Assembly: GCA_965202735.1 (NCBI GenBank)
Contig: OZ241844.1
Location: 3,596,001 to 3,660,000 of the forward strand
Length of the DNA: 64,000 bases
Direction: 5' to 3'
From: HK1 sp965202735
GTDB lineage: Bacteria; Pseudomonadota; Gammaproteobacteria; HK1
Shown: positions 7,828-16,335 of the stretch, in pieces
How the letters are laid out: each line of letters begins with the position of its first letter
How positions within the stretch are numbered: the first letter of the stretch is position 1
Position numbers and translations under genes: made by a program
Notes under the pieces: model-generated
Told to the model about the DNA's origin: nothing
Database searches by the model: none
What the model saw: the letters and a program-made list of their open reading frames with translations, nothing else

Positions 7828-8862
7828 ATGAATCCCTTGCTTGCCATCGTGATCGTGGCGTTCTGGCTCACGGGCTGCGGAGGCGGCCCGATGCTTGCGG
7901 AACCTGCGGTGAGCCAATCCGACGTGAACCAAGCCCGCCGAGCGCTCGCCACGCACCGTCTTGACCCCTCACGCAATCTCGTCAATTCCGAGATGCAGCC
8001 CACACTCGACCGAGTGTGGGACTCTTTGAAAACGCCTCTCATCCAGACGTGCAGTCGGGTCTTCTCCAGCGGATGCTGGAACTCAATCAGCAATATGCGG
8101 GTGATCGCGGTCAACCGCAACGACGTGAACGCCTACGCGGACGCATCGAACTTCACAATTGGCGTCCATGCCGGATTCATGCGCTCTGCCGGCAGTGATG
8201 ACGAGGTAGCGGCCGTGCTCGCGCACGAGGCTGCGCACCTGCTGTTCGGCCACGCGCAGAAGAGCAAGTCGAATGCCGCCACCGGCGGGTTGCTGGGCGG
8301 CATCGCAATGGGTGTGCTCGGTGTCGCCATGCACCAGCCCGGCATGGACACCGACTACATCGGCGACATGATGGAAGGTGGATTCAGCGCAGGGTGGAGC
8401 GTCGGCTACCTCGCGTACTCGCCCGAAATGGAGATCGAAGCTGACCAGTTCGCGATGTACGTATTGAAGCAGGCCAACCGACGACTGACTGCGGGGACGG
8501 ATCTGATCGTGCGGCTGCACCGTGGCGATGTGCCCGCGCCGGTGCGTCGCGGCAAGGGATGGGCGAGCTATCTCTCGACCCATCCATCCAACGATTACCG
8601 TCTGGCTGCGATACAGACCACCTTGGCTGCCATTCGTGGGGGCGCAATGTGGCCACTCTCAAAGCACGAAGCAGATCAGCGGGAAAGGCGCCGGCTCGCG
8701 GAACAGGTACGTAAGCGCAAAGCCGCACTGTGCAAGACTCTGGTGGCGGAATACCCCGAGTGCGAATGGTGGCACGGAAAGTTCGATTGGGGATATATCA
8801 CCGATTGCCCGTTCGGGTGGTCGAAGAAAGCAATCGACGGACGTGGCGCATGCGTGCAATAG
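7828..8862 (+). CDS. M48-family metallopeptidase lipoprotein
   Basis: 344 residues from ATG at 7828, chosen because it directly opens a lipoprotein signal (MNPLLAIVIVAFWLTGCGG). The zinc site HEAAH lies in VLAHEAAHLLFGHA, with the third ligand in EMEIEADQFAMYVL, as in M48 (HtpX/BepA-like) peptidases. A glycine-rich segment (TGGLLGGIAMGVLGV) between them may insert in the membrane. The C-terminus is Cys/Trp-rich (YPECEWWHGKFDWGY). Such proteins act in the periplasm on misfolded outer-membrane or exported proteins. It is a passenger gene of the 5.5-kb unit. An upstream ATG at 7780 is less likely. Confidence 0.85.
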   Translation: MNPLLAIVIVAFWLTGCGGGPMLAEPAVSQSDVNQARRALATHRLDPSRNLVNSEMQPTLDRVWDSLKTPLIQTCSRVFSSGCWNSISNMRVIAVNRNDVNAYADASNFTIGVHAGFMRSAGSDDEVAAVLAHEAAHLLFGHAQKSKSNAATGGLLGGIAMGVLGVAMHQPGMDTDYIGDMMEGGFSAGWSVGYLAYSPEMEIEADQFAMYVLKQANRRLTAGTDLIVRLHRGDVPAPVRRGKGWASYLSTHPSNDYRLAAIQTTLAAIRGGAMWPLSKHEADQRERRRLAEQVRKRKAALCKTLVAEYPECEWWHGKFDWGYITDCPFGWSKKAIDGRGACVQ

Positions 8863-8889
8863 GGAGCTACTAAGGCACAACTCCAGAAT

Positions 8890-8915
8890 CCGGCGGGGTG
8901 GACGGGCCCCGCCGG
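8890..8915 (+). promoter_or_regulatory. GC hairpin after M48 gene
   Basis: A 9-bp stem CCGGCGGGG with its complement and an 8-base loop. It is followed by GAAGGAGAG at about 8927 but no ORF, because the truncated transposase begins here. It looks like the leader of a lost passenger gene, or a terminator for the M48 gene. Confidence 0.4.
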
Positions 8916-8940
8916 GAACACACCTCGAAGGAGAGCTCCG

Positions 8941-9634
8941 TCACGCCCTCGTAGCTCTCAACGCTGGAGCCTGAGTCACCAACACGATGGCTCCCGGCGC
9001 CGTGTGCTCGACGACGAGCCCCTGGAGCGTCGGCTTGTCGGTGCGCTCGACGACCTTGGCCCGTACCTGCTTCGTGGCGCGGTCCTTGAGTCCGACGACC
9101 GCGATCTTGCCAACGGCGGCCGCGGCCCGCACCCTGCTCGGCGAGTTCCTTGCGCTGCGCATTGCTCATGTTCTTGCGCTTCCCGCCGATGTACGTCTCG
9201 TCGGCCTCGGTCGGGCCGGTGAAGCACGCGGCCTTGTTCGTCGCCCACACTTCGCGGATGCGGTGCAGCATGAACCAGGCGGTCTTCTGTGTGACCTTGA
9301 TGTCGCGGTGGAGCTTCATCGACGAGACCCCCTTGAGGCTCGTCGTCTCGAGGTAGAACGCGAAGACCCATTTGCGCAGCGAAACCTTCGAGCCTTCGAG
9401 GGCCGTGCCGGTCTTCACCGAGAAGTACGCGCGGCAGTCGGTGCAACGGTAGGGTGACTTCGCGTGCTTGGCTTCGTGGGTCCGCACGCTGCCGCAACGC
9501 GGGCAGCACCGGCCCTCCGGCCAGATATGGGACTCGAACCACGTGCGGGCCGAATCCTCATCGGGAAACATCTCCCCGAGTTCGATGACGGAAATGCCTT
9601 TACAGTGAACCTTCCCGGGTGCTTTGTGGGGCAT
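8941..9634 (-). pseudogene. IS1595-family transposase, frameshifted and 3' truncated
   Basis: Starts MPHKAPGKVHCKGISV with the zinc-ribbon CCPRCGS...YRCTDCRAYFSVKTGT and the domain WVFAFYLETTSLKGVSSMKLHRDI, typical of the IS1595 (ISXO2-like) family. The first acidic residue appears in EADETYIGGKRK. Near 9.11 kb a frameshift moves the continuation (VGKIAVVGLKDRA...LQGLVVEHTAPGAIVLVT) into another frame, and the sequence stops at 8941 before the remaining catalytic residues. It reads inward from the right terminus at 9708. Inactive. Confidence 0.85.
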
Positions 9635-9682
9635 GATCGTTCTCCGAATTGTCAGTTTCGATCTTGCCCGGATTGACTCACG

Positions 9683-9708
9683 AAAATCAACCTACGTATA
9701 TAATCCTA
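9683..9708 (-). repeat. Right terminal inverted repeat of the 5.5-kb unit
   Basis: Read on the minus strand: TAGGATTATATACGTAGG, then TTGATTTT. It matches the left end at 4196-4221 over 23 of 24 core bases. TTCCGTAT follows at 9709-9716. Confidence 0.75.
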
Positions 9709-9811
9709 TTCCGTATGATATGAGGTCTTCGGACCAGGACCCCACTCCTGCCTGAAATCGCGCCTGTATCCGACTGGAGCGCTCGGAGGCTTTCCTCGGT
9801 GGACTCGCGCC

Positions 9812-9994
9812 CTATCCGAGCCGATCGACGATACGGGAGATCGCCTCTGCTACGTCAGTCGCCGCATCCTCGTTCAATCCACTCTGTCTCAGGTCTCGCG
9901 TCAAGTGCGCGAGAATCGCCGCAGGGCCTTTCGCTTCCGCTCCCAGCTCGTCCCGGTCGGGGAACACGTGTCGTTGCGGCCGCACGGCATCCAT
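9812..9994 (-). CDS. Small hypothetical protein after methyltransferase
   Basis: 60 residues starting MDAVRPQRHVFPDRDELG and ending in a helix (NEDAATDVAEAISRIVDRLG). It starts 10 bases after the stop of the methyltransferase at 10005-11057, so the two are probably cotranscribed. Its position suggests a methyltransferase accessory or a relic of a restriction partner; nothing in the sequence proves either. Confidence 0.5.
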   Translation of the reverse strand: MDAVRPQRHVFPDRDELGAEAKGPAAILAHLTRDLRQSGLNEDAATDVAEAISRIVDRLG

Positions 9995-10004
9995 CGGCGT
10001 GGCG

Positions 10005-11057
10005 TCACATCCGCAACGGCAACTGATCGCCCGTGAGCTGGCCGGCCAGCCGCTGCTTCGCGAGCGTCGAGAAGCCGTGGTCGGGCTCCGCGGCAAAGGC
10101 ATTCCGGCCCATCTCGACGGCCGCGACCGACGCGCTGCACAGGCCACCGAACGGCTCCCAGATCGTGTCTTCCTCGTTCGACGCCGCCTTGACGATGCGG
10201 CGCATGAACTTCAGCGGCTTCTGATTCAGGTGAGCGGTCGCATTCCTCCCGGGGCTGTGTACCCGCGGAGCGACTCGGCGGCCGTTGCCCCGGTAGCGCT
10301 CCGCGCCGTTGAGGGGTGGATGCGACCAGACGTTGGTCAGCCCGTGCTCGTGGCGCCACGGATGGCGAAGCCGTGCCCATTCCGCCGCGGTCACGGGTTG
10401 CCGCCCGTCCATCGAGTAGTAGGGACGCCCCCCGGGGTCGCCGTTCTCGTTCGCGAAGGCGACGAGCCGGCCCATCATCTCCGAGGGCGGGAAGTACCAG
10501 AGCCAGTCCTGGGTAAGGTACTTGCGGGTGGCGGCGTTCTTCACCCCGCACGCCTCATTGGCGCGATACAGCGGCATCCCGGTCCGCTGCCACTCGGACC
10601 GTAGCCACCGGCAGGCGGACATCGTGCCGTGTGGGGTCGCGAACTCGAGGCGTCGCCGGTAGAAGGCACAGACCTCGGTCACCGTCGGCAGCCGGCGGAT
10701 CGTGTCCCCGTTCACGTTGCCGGCGATGTGGCCGATGCCCTTGTCCCACAGAATCGTCTGGACGTACTCCCAGCCTTCCCGCGCCAGGAGGGGATGCACG
10801 GTCGCCCAGCCGATCTCGGTGTTCCAGAACCACAACGTCGTGGCCGGATGCGCATGCTTCGACCATGCAACGACATGTTCGGCGTACCACTCTTCCAACC
10901 CGTCCGGGGTGCGGGGATCGCCCGGAAATCCGCCGACACCGTATGCACCGTCGGACACGATCAGGTCCGGACGGGGCCAGTCGTCGTAGACCTCCTCGGC
11001 CGGCCCCGGATACAGCGTGCTGCAGCCTCTCGCCACCACCTGGGCGCTCTCCATCAA
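10005..11057 (-). CDS. Site-specific DNA methyltransferase
   Basis: 350 residues. An N-terminal SDGAYGVGGFPGDP motif stands where amino-methyltransferases carry DPPY, followed by WYAEHVVAWSKHAHPATTLWFWN. The C-terminal part has NQKPLKFMRRIVKAASNEED and WEPFGGLCSASVAAVEMGRNAFAAEPD, the FxGxG-type AdoMet loop. Catalytic motif before AdoMet motif indicates beta-class N4-cytosine or N6-adenine methylation. No restriction enzyme is adjacent. Whether the DGAY variant is active is not decidable here. Confidence 0.8.
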   Translation of the reverse strand: MMESAQVVARGCSTLYPGPAEEVYDDWPRPDLIVSDGAYGVGGFPGDPRTPDGLEEWYAEHVVAWSKHAHPATTLWFWNTEIGWATVHPLLAREGWEYVQTILWDKGIGHIAGNVNGDTIRRLPTVTEVCAFYRRRLEFATPHGTMSACRWLRSEWQRTGMPLYRANEACGVKNAATRKYLTQDWLWYFPPSEMMGRLVAFANENGDPGGRPYYSMDGRQPVTAAEWARLRHPWRHEHGLTNVWSHPPLNGAERYRGNGRRVAPRVHSPGRNATAHLNQKPLKFMRRIVKAASNEEDTIWEPFGGLCSASVAAVEMGRNAFAAEPDHGFSTLAKQRLAGQLTGDQLPLRM

Positions 11058-11453
11058 TCAACCGCGGACCGCACCGGGATACGCGGACATTCTCGCATAC
11101 CCTCAACATGGCAGTACTTCTCCGAGGGCTCCATCCTCGTAAGCCGAGGGCTACGCGGGCAAGCTCCGGAGTCGTTCACGGTGTCGTCCCGCGGCTGCCC
11201 TGGCGGCAGCCGTCCCGGATGACCTTCAGGCTTCGGCGCAGATGTCGTGCGCGGCTTGCGGTGGAACCGCAGACCCGCCTGGGCTACCCTCCCGCCGCTT
11301 GACGAGAAGCCCGGGCCGGCGCGGGCCATGTCCTTCCCACCCTCGACATCGGCCCGCCGCGCGGATCGGGCGGAGCCCCGATACGATTCCCGGCCGGGTC
11401 CGCAATGAGCGGTCCCGGCAGCTCATGCTGATTCGGAACAGGAGAACGTGGAC
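11058..11453. other. Intergenic region before aldehyde dehydrogenase
   Basis: No gene seen. It contains GCTTGCGGTGGAACCGCA near 11.27 kb, also present near 3.30 kb, and a short imperfect palindrome around 11.19-11.21 kb (GGCTGCCCTGGCGGCAGCC). No convincing promoter can be drawn by eye. Confidence 0.35.
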
Positions 11454-12887
11454 ATGTACGAAGAGCTCGCCCTGTACATCGACGGCGAATTCCGGCAAGG
11501 CAGCGAGGGCGCCGGCGAGGACGTCGTCAACCCGGCGACGGAAGAGACGCTGGCGTTCCTCCCCCACGCCTCGAAGAGCGACCTCGACCGGGCGCTCGAG
11601 TCCGCGGCGCGCGGGTTCAGGACATGGCGCGACACCTCCGCCTACGAGCGCGGCAGGATCCTGTGGAAGGCCGGCGAGCTCATCCGCGAACGCGCCGACG
11701 CCATCGGACGCACCCTCACCATGGAGGAAGGCAAGACGCTCGCCGAGGCGGCGCTGGAGGTGAACGTCGCCGCCGACATCTTCCAGTGGTACGCCGAGGA
11801 AGGCCGCCGCGCCTACGGACGGCTGATCCCGAGCCGGCTTCCCGGTACGCGCCAGATGGTCGTCCGCGAGCCGGTGGGACCGGTGGCGGCGTTCACGCCC
11901 TGGAACTTCCCCGCGGTGACTCCCGCGCGCAAGATGGCGGGGGCCCTCGCCGCCGGCTGCTCGTGCATCCTCAAGCCCTCGGAGGAGACTCCGGGGACCG
12001 CGGTCGCGATGACCCGCGCCCTGCACGAGGCGGGACTGCCCAGGGGCGTGCTGAACCTCGTGTTCGGGGTGCCGTCGGAGGTGTCCGGGCACCTCATCCC
12101 CTCTCCCGTCATCCGCAAGGTGACCTTCACCGGCTCCATCCCGGTCGGCAAGCACCTGACCCGGCTCGCCGCGGACGGCATGAAGCGCACCACCATGGAG
12201 CTCGGCGGACACGCGCCGGTGGTGGTCTTCGACGACGTGGACGTGGACCGGGCGGCCACCGTCGCGGCCGGCGGCAAGTTCCGCAACGCCGGCCAGGTCT
12301 GCGTCTCGCCGACCCGCTTCTTCGTGCACGAGAAGGTCTACGGGAAGTTCGTGAAGAAGTTCACCGAGATCGCGTCCGGCATGAAGCTCGGCAACGGCCT
12401 GGACGCGTCGGTGGACATGGGGCCGCTCGCCAACGACCGGCGGGTCGCCGCGATCGACGGGTTCGTGGCCGACGCCCGCAGTTGCGGCGCCGAGGTGACC
12501 GCCGGTGGCGAGCGGGTCGGCAACCAGGGCTACTTCTACTCCCCCACCGTGCTCGCGGACGTGCCGGACACGGCCCGCATGATGTACGAGGAGCCGTTCG
12601 GCCCGGTGGCGCCGATGCAGCCGTGGTCGGACTTCGACGAGGTGATGGAGAAGGCCAACGGCCTGGAGTTCGGCCTCGCCGCGTATGCGTTCACCACCAG
12701 CACCGAGCGCGCGACCCAAGTCTCCGAACGCCTGGAGACGGGACTGGTCGGCGTGAACCACTGCGCGATCTCGTTCGCCGAGACCCCGTTCGGCGGCGTC
12801 AAGGAGAGCGGCTACGGCCACGAGGGCGGCATCGAGGGCCTGGACGCCTACCTGACCAGCAAGTTCGTCACCCAGATGAACGCGTGA
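11454..12887 (+). CDS. NAD(P)-dependent aldehyde dehydrogenase, succinate-semialdehyde type
   Basis: 477 residues of the ALDH superfamily. The motifs are FTPWNFPAVTPARKMAGALAAG (cofactor floor), KPSEETPG, FTGSIPVGKHL (GxxxxG), the general base Glu in MELGGHAPVVVF, and the catalytic Cys in FRNAGQVCVSPTRF. The closest groups are GabD-like succinate-semialdehyde and 2-oxoglutarate-semialdehyde dehydrogenases; the exact substrate is open. ATG at 11454 is preferred over GTG at 11448 because AGGAG at 11440-11444 is properly spaced from it. The 3' end is echoed by degenerate tandem copies immediately downstream. Confidence 0.85.
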   Translation: MYEELALYIDGEFRQGSEGAGEDVVNPATEETLAFLPHASKSDLDRALESAARGFRTWRDTSAYERGRILWKAGELIRERADAIGRTLTMEEGKTLAEAALEVNVAADIFQWYAEEGRRAYGRLIPSRLPGTRQMVVREPVGPVAAFTPWNFPAVTPARKMAGALAAGCSCILKPSEETPGTAVAMTRALHEAGLPRGVLNLVFGVPSEVSGHLIPSPVIRKVTFTGSIPVGKHLTRLAADGMKRTTMELGGHAPVVVFDDVDVDRAATVAAGGKFRNAGQVCVSPTRFFVHEKVYGKFVKKFTEIASGMKLGNGLDASVDMGPLANDRRVAAIDGFVADARSCGAEVTAGGERVGNQGYFYSPTVLADVPDTARMMYEEPFGPVAPMQPWSDFDEVMEKANGLEFGLAAYAFTTSTERATQVSERLETGLVGVNHCAISFAETPFGGVKESGYGHEGGIEGLDAYLTSKFVTQMNA

Positions 12888-13170
12888 CGCCGCGCGATCT
12901 CGGCCGCCGAGACCCCGTGCGGCGGCGGCAGGGAGAGCGGCTACGGCCACGAGGGCGGCATCGAGGGCCTGAAGCGCCTGCCTCGCCTGACCAGCAAGTT
13001 CGTCACCCGGATGAACGCGTGACGCCGCGCGTTCCCGTTCGCCGGGACTCCGTTCGTCCGCAGCGGCGCGCAGTACTCGTGGACGACGGGAGCGGCACTG
13101 CGCAATCTCGGCCGCCGGGACTCCGTCGGTGGCGTCAAGGAGAGCGGCTGCGAGACCGGGGGCGTGGAGC
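12888..13170. repeat. Degenerate tandem copies of the aldehyde dehydrogenase 3' end
   Basis: The last ~127 bases of the gene (from about 12767) recur at 12894-13026, including the sequence around the stop codon (GATGAACGCGTGACGC). They recur again as shorter, more eroded pieces at 13027-13050 and 13100-13166. The copies are non-coding in sum. This is a tandem duplication of a gene's end followed by decay. Confidence 0.8.
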
Positions 13171-13175
13171 GCCGC

Positions 13176-14324
13176 TCAATCGCCCAGCACCTCGTGCAGC
13201 CGCGCCGCGACCTCGTCGAGGGCCTCGTCCTCGATGACCAGCGGTGGCAGGAGCCGGATCACGGTCGGGCCGGCCGGGAGCGCCAGCACCCCGCGCGCCA
13301 TGAGCGCCTCGATGCAAGGACGCGCCCGCTCCTTGAGCTCGATGCCGATCATCAGGCCGATCCGGCGGACGTCGCGGACCTTCGACGGCGTGCGCCGCCC
13401 GAACGCATCCGCGAACCGCGCCCCCTTCGCCCGCGCCTGCGCGGCGAGCCCATCGCGTTCCATCACCTCGATGGTCGCGAGCGAGGCGGCGCAGGCGAGC
13501 GGATTGCCCCCGAAGGTCGAGCCGTGCATGCCGACCTCGGCCGGCACCCTGTCGCCCGCCAGCACCGCGCCCATCGGCACGCCCCCGGCCATCGCCTTGG
13601 CGAGGCACAGGAGGTCGGGCGCGACGCCGTGGTGCTCGCAGGCGAAGAACCGCCCGGTCCGGCAGAAGCCGGTCTGCACCTCGTCGACGACGAGCAGCGC
13701 GCCGTGCGCGTCGCAGACCTCGCGCGCCGCGGCGAAGAACGCGGCATCGCCCAGCCGTACCCCGCCCTCCCCCTGCACGATCTCCACGATGACCGCCGCG
13801 GTCTCGTCGCTCACCGCGGCCTTCAGCCGCTCGACGTTGTTGAACGGCACGAAGGCGAACCCTTCCAGCAGGGGTGAGTAGGCGTCGCGGTACCTGTGGG
13901 TGGCGGAGAGCGCGCCCATGGTGCGGCCGTGGAATCCGCGCATCGCGCACACGAAGCCGCGGCGACCGGTCGCATGCATCGCGAGCTTGATGGCCGCCTC
14001 GTTCGCCTCGGCGCCGGAGCTGCACAGGAACGCCCGCGAGACGCTCGGCGGCGTGATGGACACGAGCTTTTCGAGGAGCCGGGCGCGAACGTCGTTGTAG
14101 AAGATCCCGGGACAGGTGATCAGGGTCCGCGCCTGCTCGCCGATGGCCCGCGCGACATCGGGGTGCGCGTGTCCGACGCTCGCGACCCCCACCCCCGCCA
14201 CGCAGTCGATGTAGGCGCGGCCCGACGCGTCGTAGAGGGTCGCCCCCTCCCCGCGCACGATGGCGACATCGCGCTTCGGAAACACCTCGAAGGCGTAGCG
14301 CCGCTCGGTGGCCGGGATGTTCAT
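13176..14324 (-). CDS. Class III aminotransferase, ArgD/LysJ type
   Basis: 382 residues of the PLP-dependent acetylornithine aminotransferase family. Seen are the PLP-phosphate loop CSSGAEANEAAIKLA, the aspartate region LVVDEVQTGFCRTGRFFA, the Schiff-base lysine in LCLAKAMAGGVPMGA, and STFGGNPLACAA. ArgD, AstC, GabT and LysJ share this fold. The neighbouring LysZ-like kinase on the same strand argues for LysJ, the transaminase acting on carrier-bound aminoadipate or glutamate semialdehyde. lysW, lysX and lysY are not in the window. Confidence 0.8.
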   Translation of the reverse strand: MNIPATERRYAFEVFPKRDVAIVRGEGATLYDASGRAYIDCVAGVGVASVGHAHPDVARAIGEQARTLITCPGIFYNDVRARLLEKLVSITPPSVSRAFLCSSGAEANEAAIKLAMHATGRRGFVCAMRGFHGRTMGALSATHRYRDAYSPLLEGFAFVPFNNVERLKAAVSDETAAVIVEIVQGEGGVRLGDAAFFAAAREVCDAHGALLVVDEVQTGFCRTGRFFACEHHGVAPDLLCLAKAMAGGVPMGAVLAGDRVPAEVGMHGSTFGGNPLACAASLATIEVMERDGLAAQARAKGARFADAFGRRTPSKVRDVRRIGLMIGIELKERARPCIEALMARGVLALPAGPTVIRLLPPLVIEDEALDEVAARLHEVLGD

Positions 14325-14360
14325 CGGCGCCCGCTCATGGCGTCACGCGCTGCGGAGCGC

Positions 14361-14487
14361 GATGGTGGCCACCGGTGAGTGCCGGCACCGGAAGACCCGG
14401 GCACGATGGTGGCCACCGGTGAGTGCCGGCACCGGAAGACCCGGGCGCGATGGTGGCCACCGGTGAGCGCCGGCACCGGAAGGCGCG
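14361..14487. repeat. 44-bp tandem repeat, about three copies
   Basis: Unit starts GATGGTGGCCACCGGTGAGT at 14361, 14405 and 14449; each contains GTGGCCACCGGTG and GCCGGCACCGG, so units can form hairpins. It lies between the aminotransferase and kinase genes and is non-coding. Confidence 0.85.
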
Positions 14488-14611
14488 AGGAGTGACGATG
14501 GCAGCCGAAGAGTCGCCTGCGCCCGGAACGGCGACGGCGACGACGGCAGACGGACCGGGCCACTCCCCCTGAGCGCCTCGACGGCACACGGCTTCGTGGT
14601 CCATCGGATCC

Positions 14612-15403
14612 TCACCGGACGACCGTCCCCGCTCCGTCGAGCGCGGACCGGACCGGATGCTCCACCCGACCATCGCCGATGACGACCTCCGCCGCCCCGG
14701 CGTCGAAGAGCCGGCGCAACGCCAGCATCTTGCGCTTCATGCGCCCCTCGACCTGCGCCTCGCGCCGGGCGAGCTCCGCCCGCGACAGTGTGGCCACCAC
14801 GCTCGCGGGATCGCCGGGATCGTCAAGGAAGCCCGGCGCCTCGATGAGCTGGACGATGCGCTCGGCGCCGAGGGCGGCCTGGAGGACGTTCACGATGTCG
14901 TCGTTCTCGGAGTTGATGGCGTAGCCGTTCTCGTCGGCGATGGGGATGGTGAGCACCGGGGTGTATCCGCCATCGAGAAGAGTGCGGAGCAGCGTCGCGT
15001 TCACCGCCCGCGGCTTGCCCGAGAAGTCGCGCCTGATCAGCGTCTTCCCGCCTTCGCGGACCCGGATCCCGCGGTTGCGTTGCCCCTCCACCACCCGCGC
15101 GTCGATGCCGGACAGCCCGATCGCGTTGACGCCGCGGCGCTGGCACAGCTCGACGAAGCGCTTCGAGCGCAGCCCCGAGTACGCCATCATGATGACGTCG
15201 AGGGTGGCCTCGTCGGAGAGCACGCTGGTGTAGCCGGACACCGAGGTCAGGGTCCGGCGCGGCGAGCCGAGGCGCACGGCGAGACGGTCGCGCACCGCGT
15301 TGGCGCCGAGCACGACAACGCACGGGACGTCGAGGGACGCGAGATCACCGGCGACCCCGGCGAGGTTCACGGCCTCGCCGCCGCCGACCTTCACGATGTA
15401 CAT
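14612..15403 (-). CDS. Amino-acid kinase, [LysW]-aminoadipate/glutamate kinase type
   Basis: 263 residues beginning MYIVKVGGGEAVNLAGVAGDL, an amino-acid-kinase-fold start with a GGG phosphate loop. Later come LTSVSGYTSVLSDEATLDVIMMAYSGL, GLSGIDARVVEGQRN and PIADENGYAINSENDD. These match the LysZ branch rather than ordinary ArgB. In that pathway the kinase phosphorylates an amino acid tethered to the C-terminal glutamate of the carrier LysW. The start at 15403 was chosen because the fold starts there; in-frame upstream codons to 15499 look non-coding. It pairs with the LysJ-like gene downstream. Confidence 0.75.
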   Translation of the reverse strand: MYIVKVGGGEAVNLAGVAGDLASLDVPCVVVLGANAVRDRLAVRLGSPRRTLTSVSGYTSVLSDEATLDVIMMAYSGLRSKRFVELCQRRGVNAIGLSGIDARVVEGQRNRGIRVREGGKTLIRRDFSGKPRAVNATLLRTLLDGGYTPVLTIPIADENGYAINSENDDIVNVLQAALGAERIVQLIEAPGFLDDPGDPASVVATLSRAELARREAQVEGRMKRKMLALRRLFDAGAAEVVIGDGRVEHPVRSALDGAGTVVR

Positions 15404-15649
15404 CGGTTCACGACTCCGGGCCCGCCGGGAGGCGGCGGGGACTATACATTGCGAGGTCATCCCGATGTCGGCGTGCGGAATCCGGTCCAAGCCGATCACC
15501 GATTCCGGCGCAAGCCGATCGCCGATTCCGGCGCAAGCCAGCCTCGACGCCGCCCGCCAGTGACTTGAAGGCGCGCTTCATGGAGGACCCGAGCTCCGGG
15601 AGGAATGCGCATGCGCCGATACTCGATCCCACCTGCACGGAGACGGGCG
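15404..15649. other. Intergenic region with short direct repeats
   Basis: Contains two adjacent copies of CCGATTCCGGCGCAAGCC (from about 15499 and 15522). No gene seen. Confidence 0.5.
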
Positions 15650-16072
15650 TCAATGGTCGAGCCGGGGAATGCCGCTCCGCTCCGCTGCCGCGTACAGGGC
15701 ACGATCTCGCGTGCCGAGCGGCAGGTTGCGGCGGACCGCGAGCTCCAGGTAAACGGCATCGTAGACCGACAGGCCGTACTGATCGGCCAACGCTGACGTT
15801 CGACCGAATGCATCCCGGGCGTGGCCCTCGTCGATGGTCGGCGCGAGGGCGGAGAGACGTTCCAGCGCAAGCCTTCGTTCCGGAGCCGTGATTGCCTTCC
15901 GCCGCTCGGCGACGAGCAGACCATTGGCGACTTCCAGGAACCAGAGCGGCGGCACGATCACCTCGGCGCCCTCCTCGACGCGTTTCAGCAAGGCTTCGGC
16001 CGCGGAGGACGCCTGGCTCGGCACCACCCAGGCGAATGCCATGGAGGCATCCACGACGAAGGCAGCGCTCAC
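15650..16072 (-). CDS. PIN-domain toxin (VapC-like ribonuclease)
   Basis: 140 residues from GTG at 16072. The PIN acidic residues are in FVVDASMAFAWVVPSQ (D), LWFLEVANGL (E) and LSVYDAVYLELAVR (D), the VapC order. It is predicted to cleave RNA when free of antitoxin. The start overlaps the stop of the Phd-like gene by four bases (GTGA), so the two are translationally coupled. All key acidic residues seen are present. Confidence 0.85.
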   Translation of the reverse strand: MSAAFVVDASMAFAWVVPSQASSAAEALLKRVEEGAEVIVPPLWFLEVANGLLVAERRKAITAPERRLALERLSALAPTIDEGHARDAFGRTSALADQYGLSVYDAVYLELAVRRNLPLGTRDRALYAAAERSGIPRLDH

Positions 16073-16335
16073 GGGCGTCCTTCTTCCACCATGGATTTGA
16101 TGTCGTCGGAAGTGAGTGCCGGTTGGTCCCCGCGTCGCATCGCAATCGCTCGGCGCAGCGCTCGGAGGCCCTCTACGGCTGCGCGCACTTCCTCTCGCGC
16201 CGGCCTGCCTACGGGCACGATCCGGGCGACGGGCTTGTCGTGCCGGGTGACGACCACCTCCTCGCCTCGCGCCACGCGGTCGAGAAGCTGGCCGAAGCGG
16301 GTTTTCGCTTCGAGTGCAGTGATGCTTGCCGCCAT
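16069..16335 (-). CDS. Phd/YefM-family antitoxin
   Basis: 88 residues. The N-terminal DNA-binding part MAASITALEAKTRFGQLLDRVARGEEVVVTRHDKPVARIVPV is diagnostic of Phd/YefM antitoxins, with a C-terminal tail that would wrap the PIN toxin. ATG at 16335 follows TTGGAG with good spacing; a GTG two codons upstream is possible. Expected to repress its own promoter. Confidence 0.85.
   Translation of the reverse strand: MAASITALEAKTRFGQLLDRVARGEEVVVTRHDKPVARIVPVGRPAREEVRAAVEGLRALRRAIAMRRGDQPALTSDDIKSMVEEGRP

Larger units (their letters stand above)
4196..9708. mobile_element. 5.5-kb transposable unit with IS1595-type transposase remnant and passenger genes
   Basis: The two ends are inverted copies over about 24 bases (core GATTATATACGTAGGT, one mismatch, then GATTTT). 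The unit is bracketed by the perfect 8-bp direct repeat TTCCGTAT (4188-4195 and 9709-9716), the target duplication length typical of the IS1595 family. A decayed IS1595-type transposase reads inward from the right end. The rest is passenger DNA: lipoprotein genes, a repeat-rich secreted protein, an M48 peptidase, small ORFs, structured leaders and an IS1-like remnant. IS1595 elements with passenger genes are known; this one appears non-autonomous now. Confidence 0.75.

Noticed and set aside
4751..8915. Integron cassettes with attC sites between the passenger genes
   Set aside because: The hairpins lack the RYYYAAC and GTTRRRY core sites, and no integrase is nearby; conserved blocks lie upstream of starts rather than at cassette ends.
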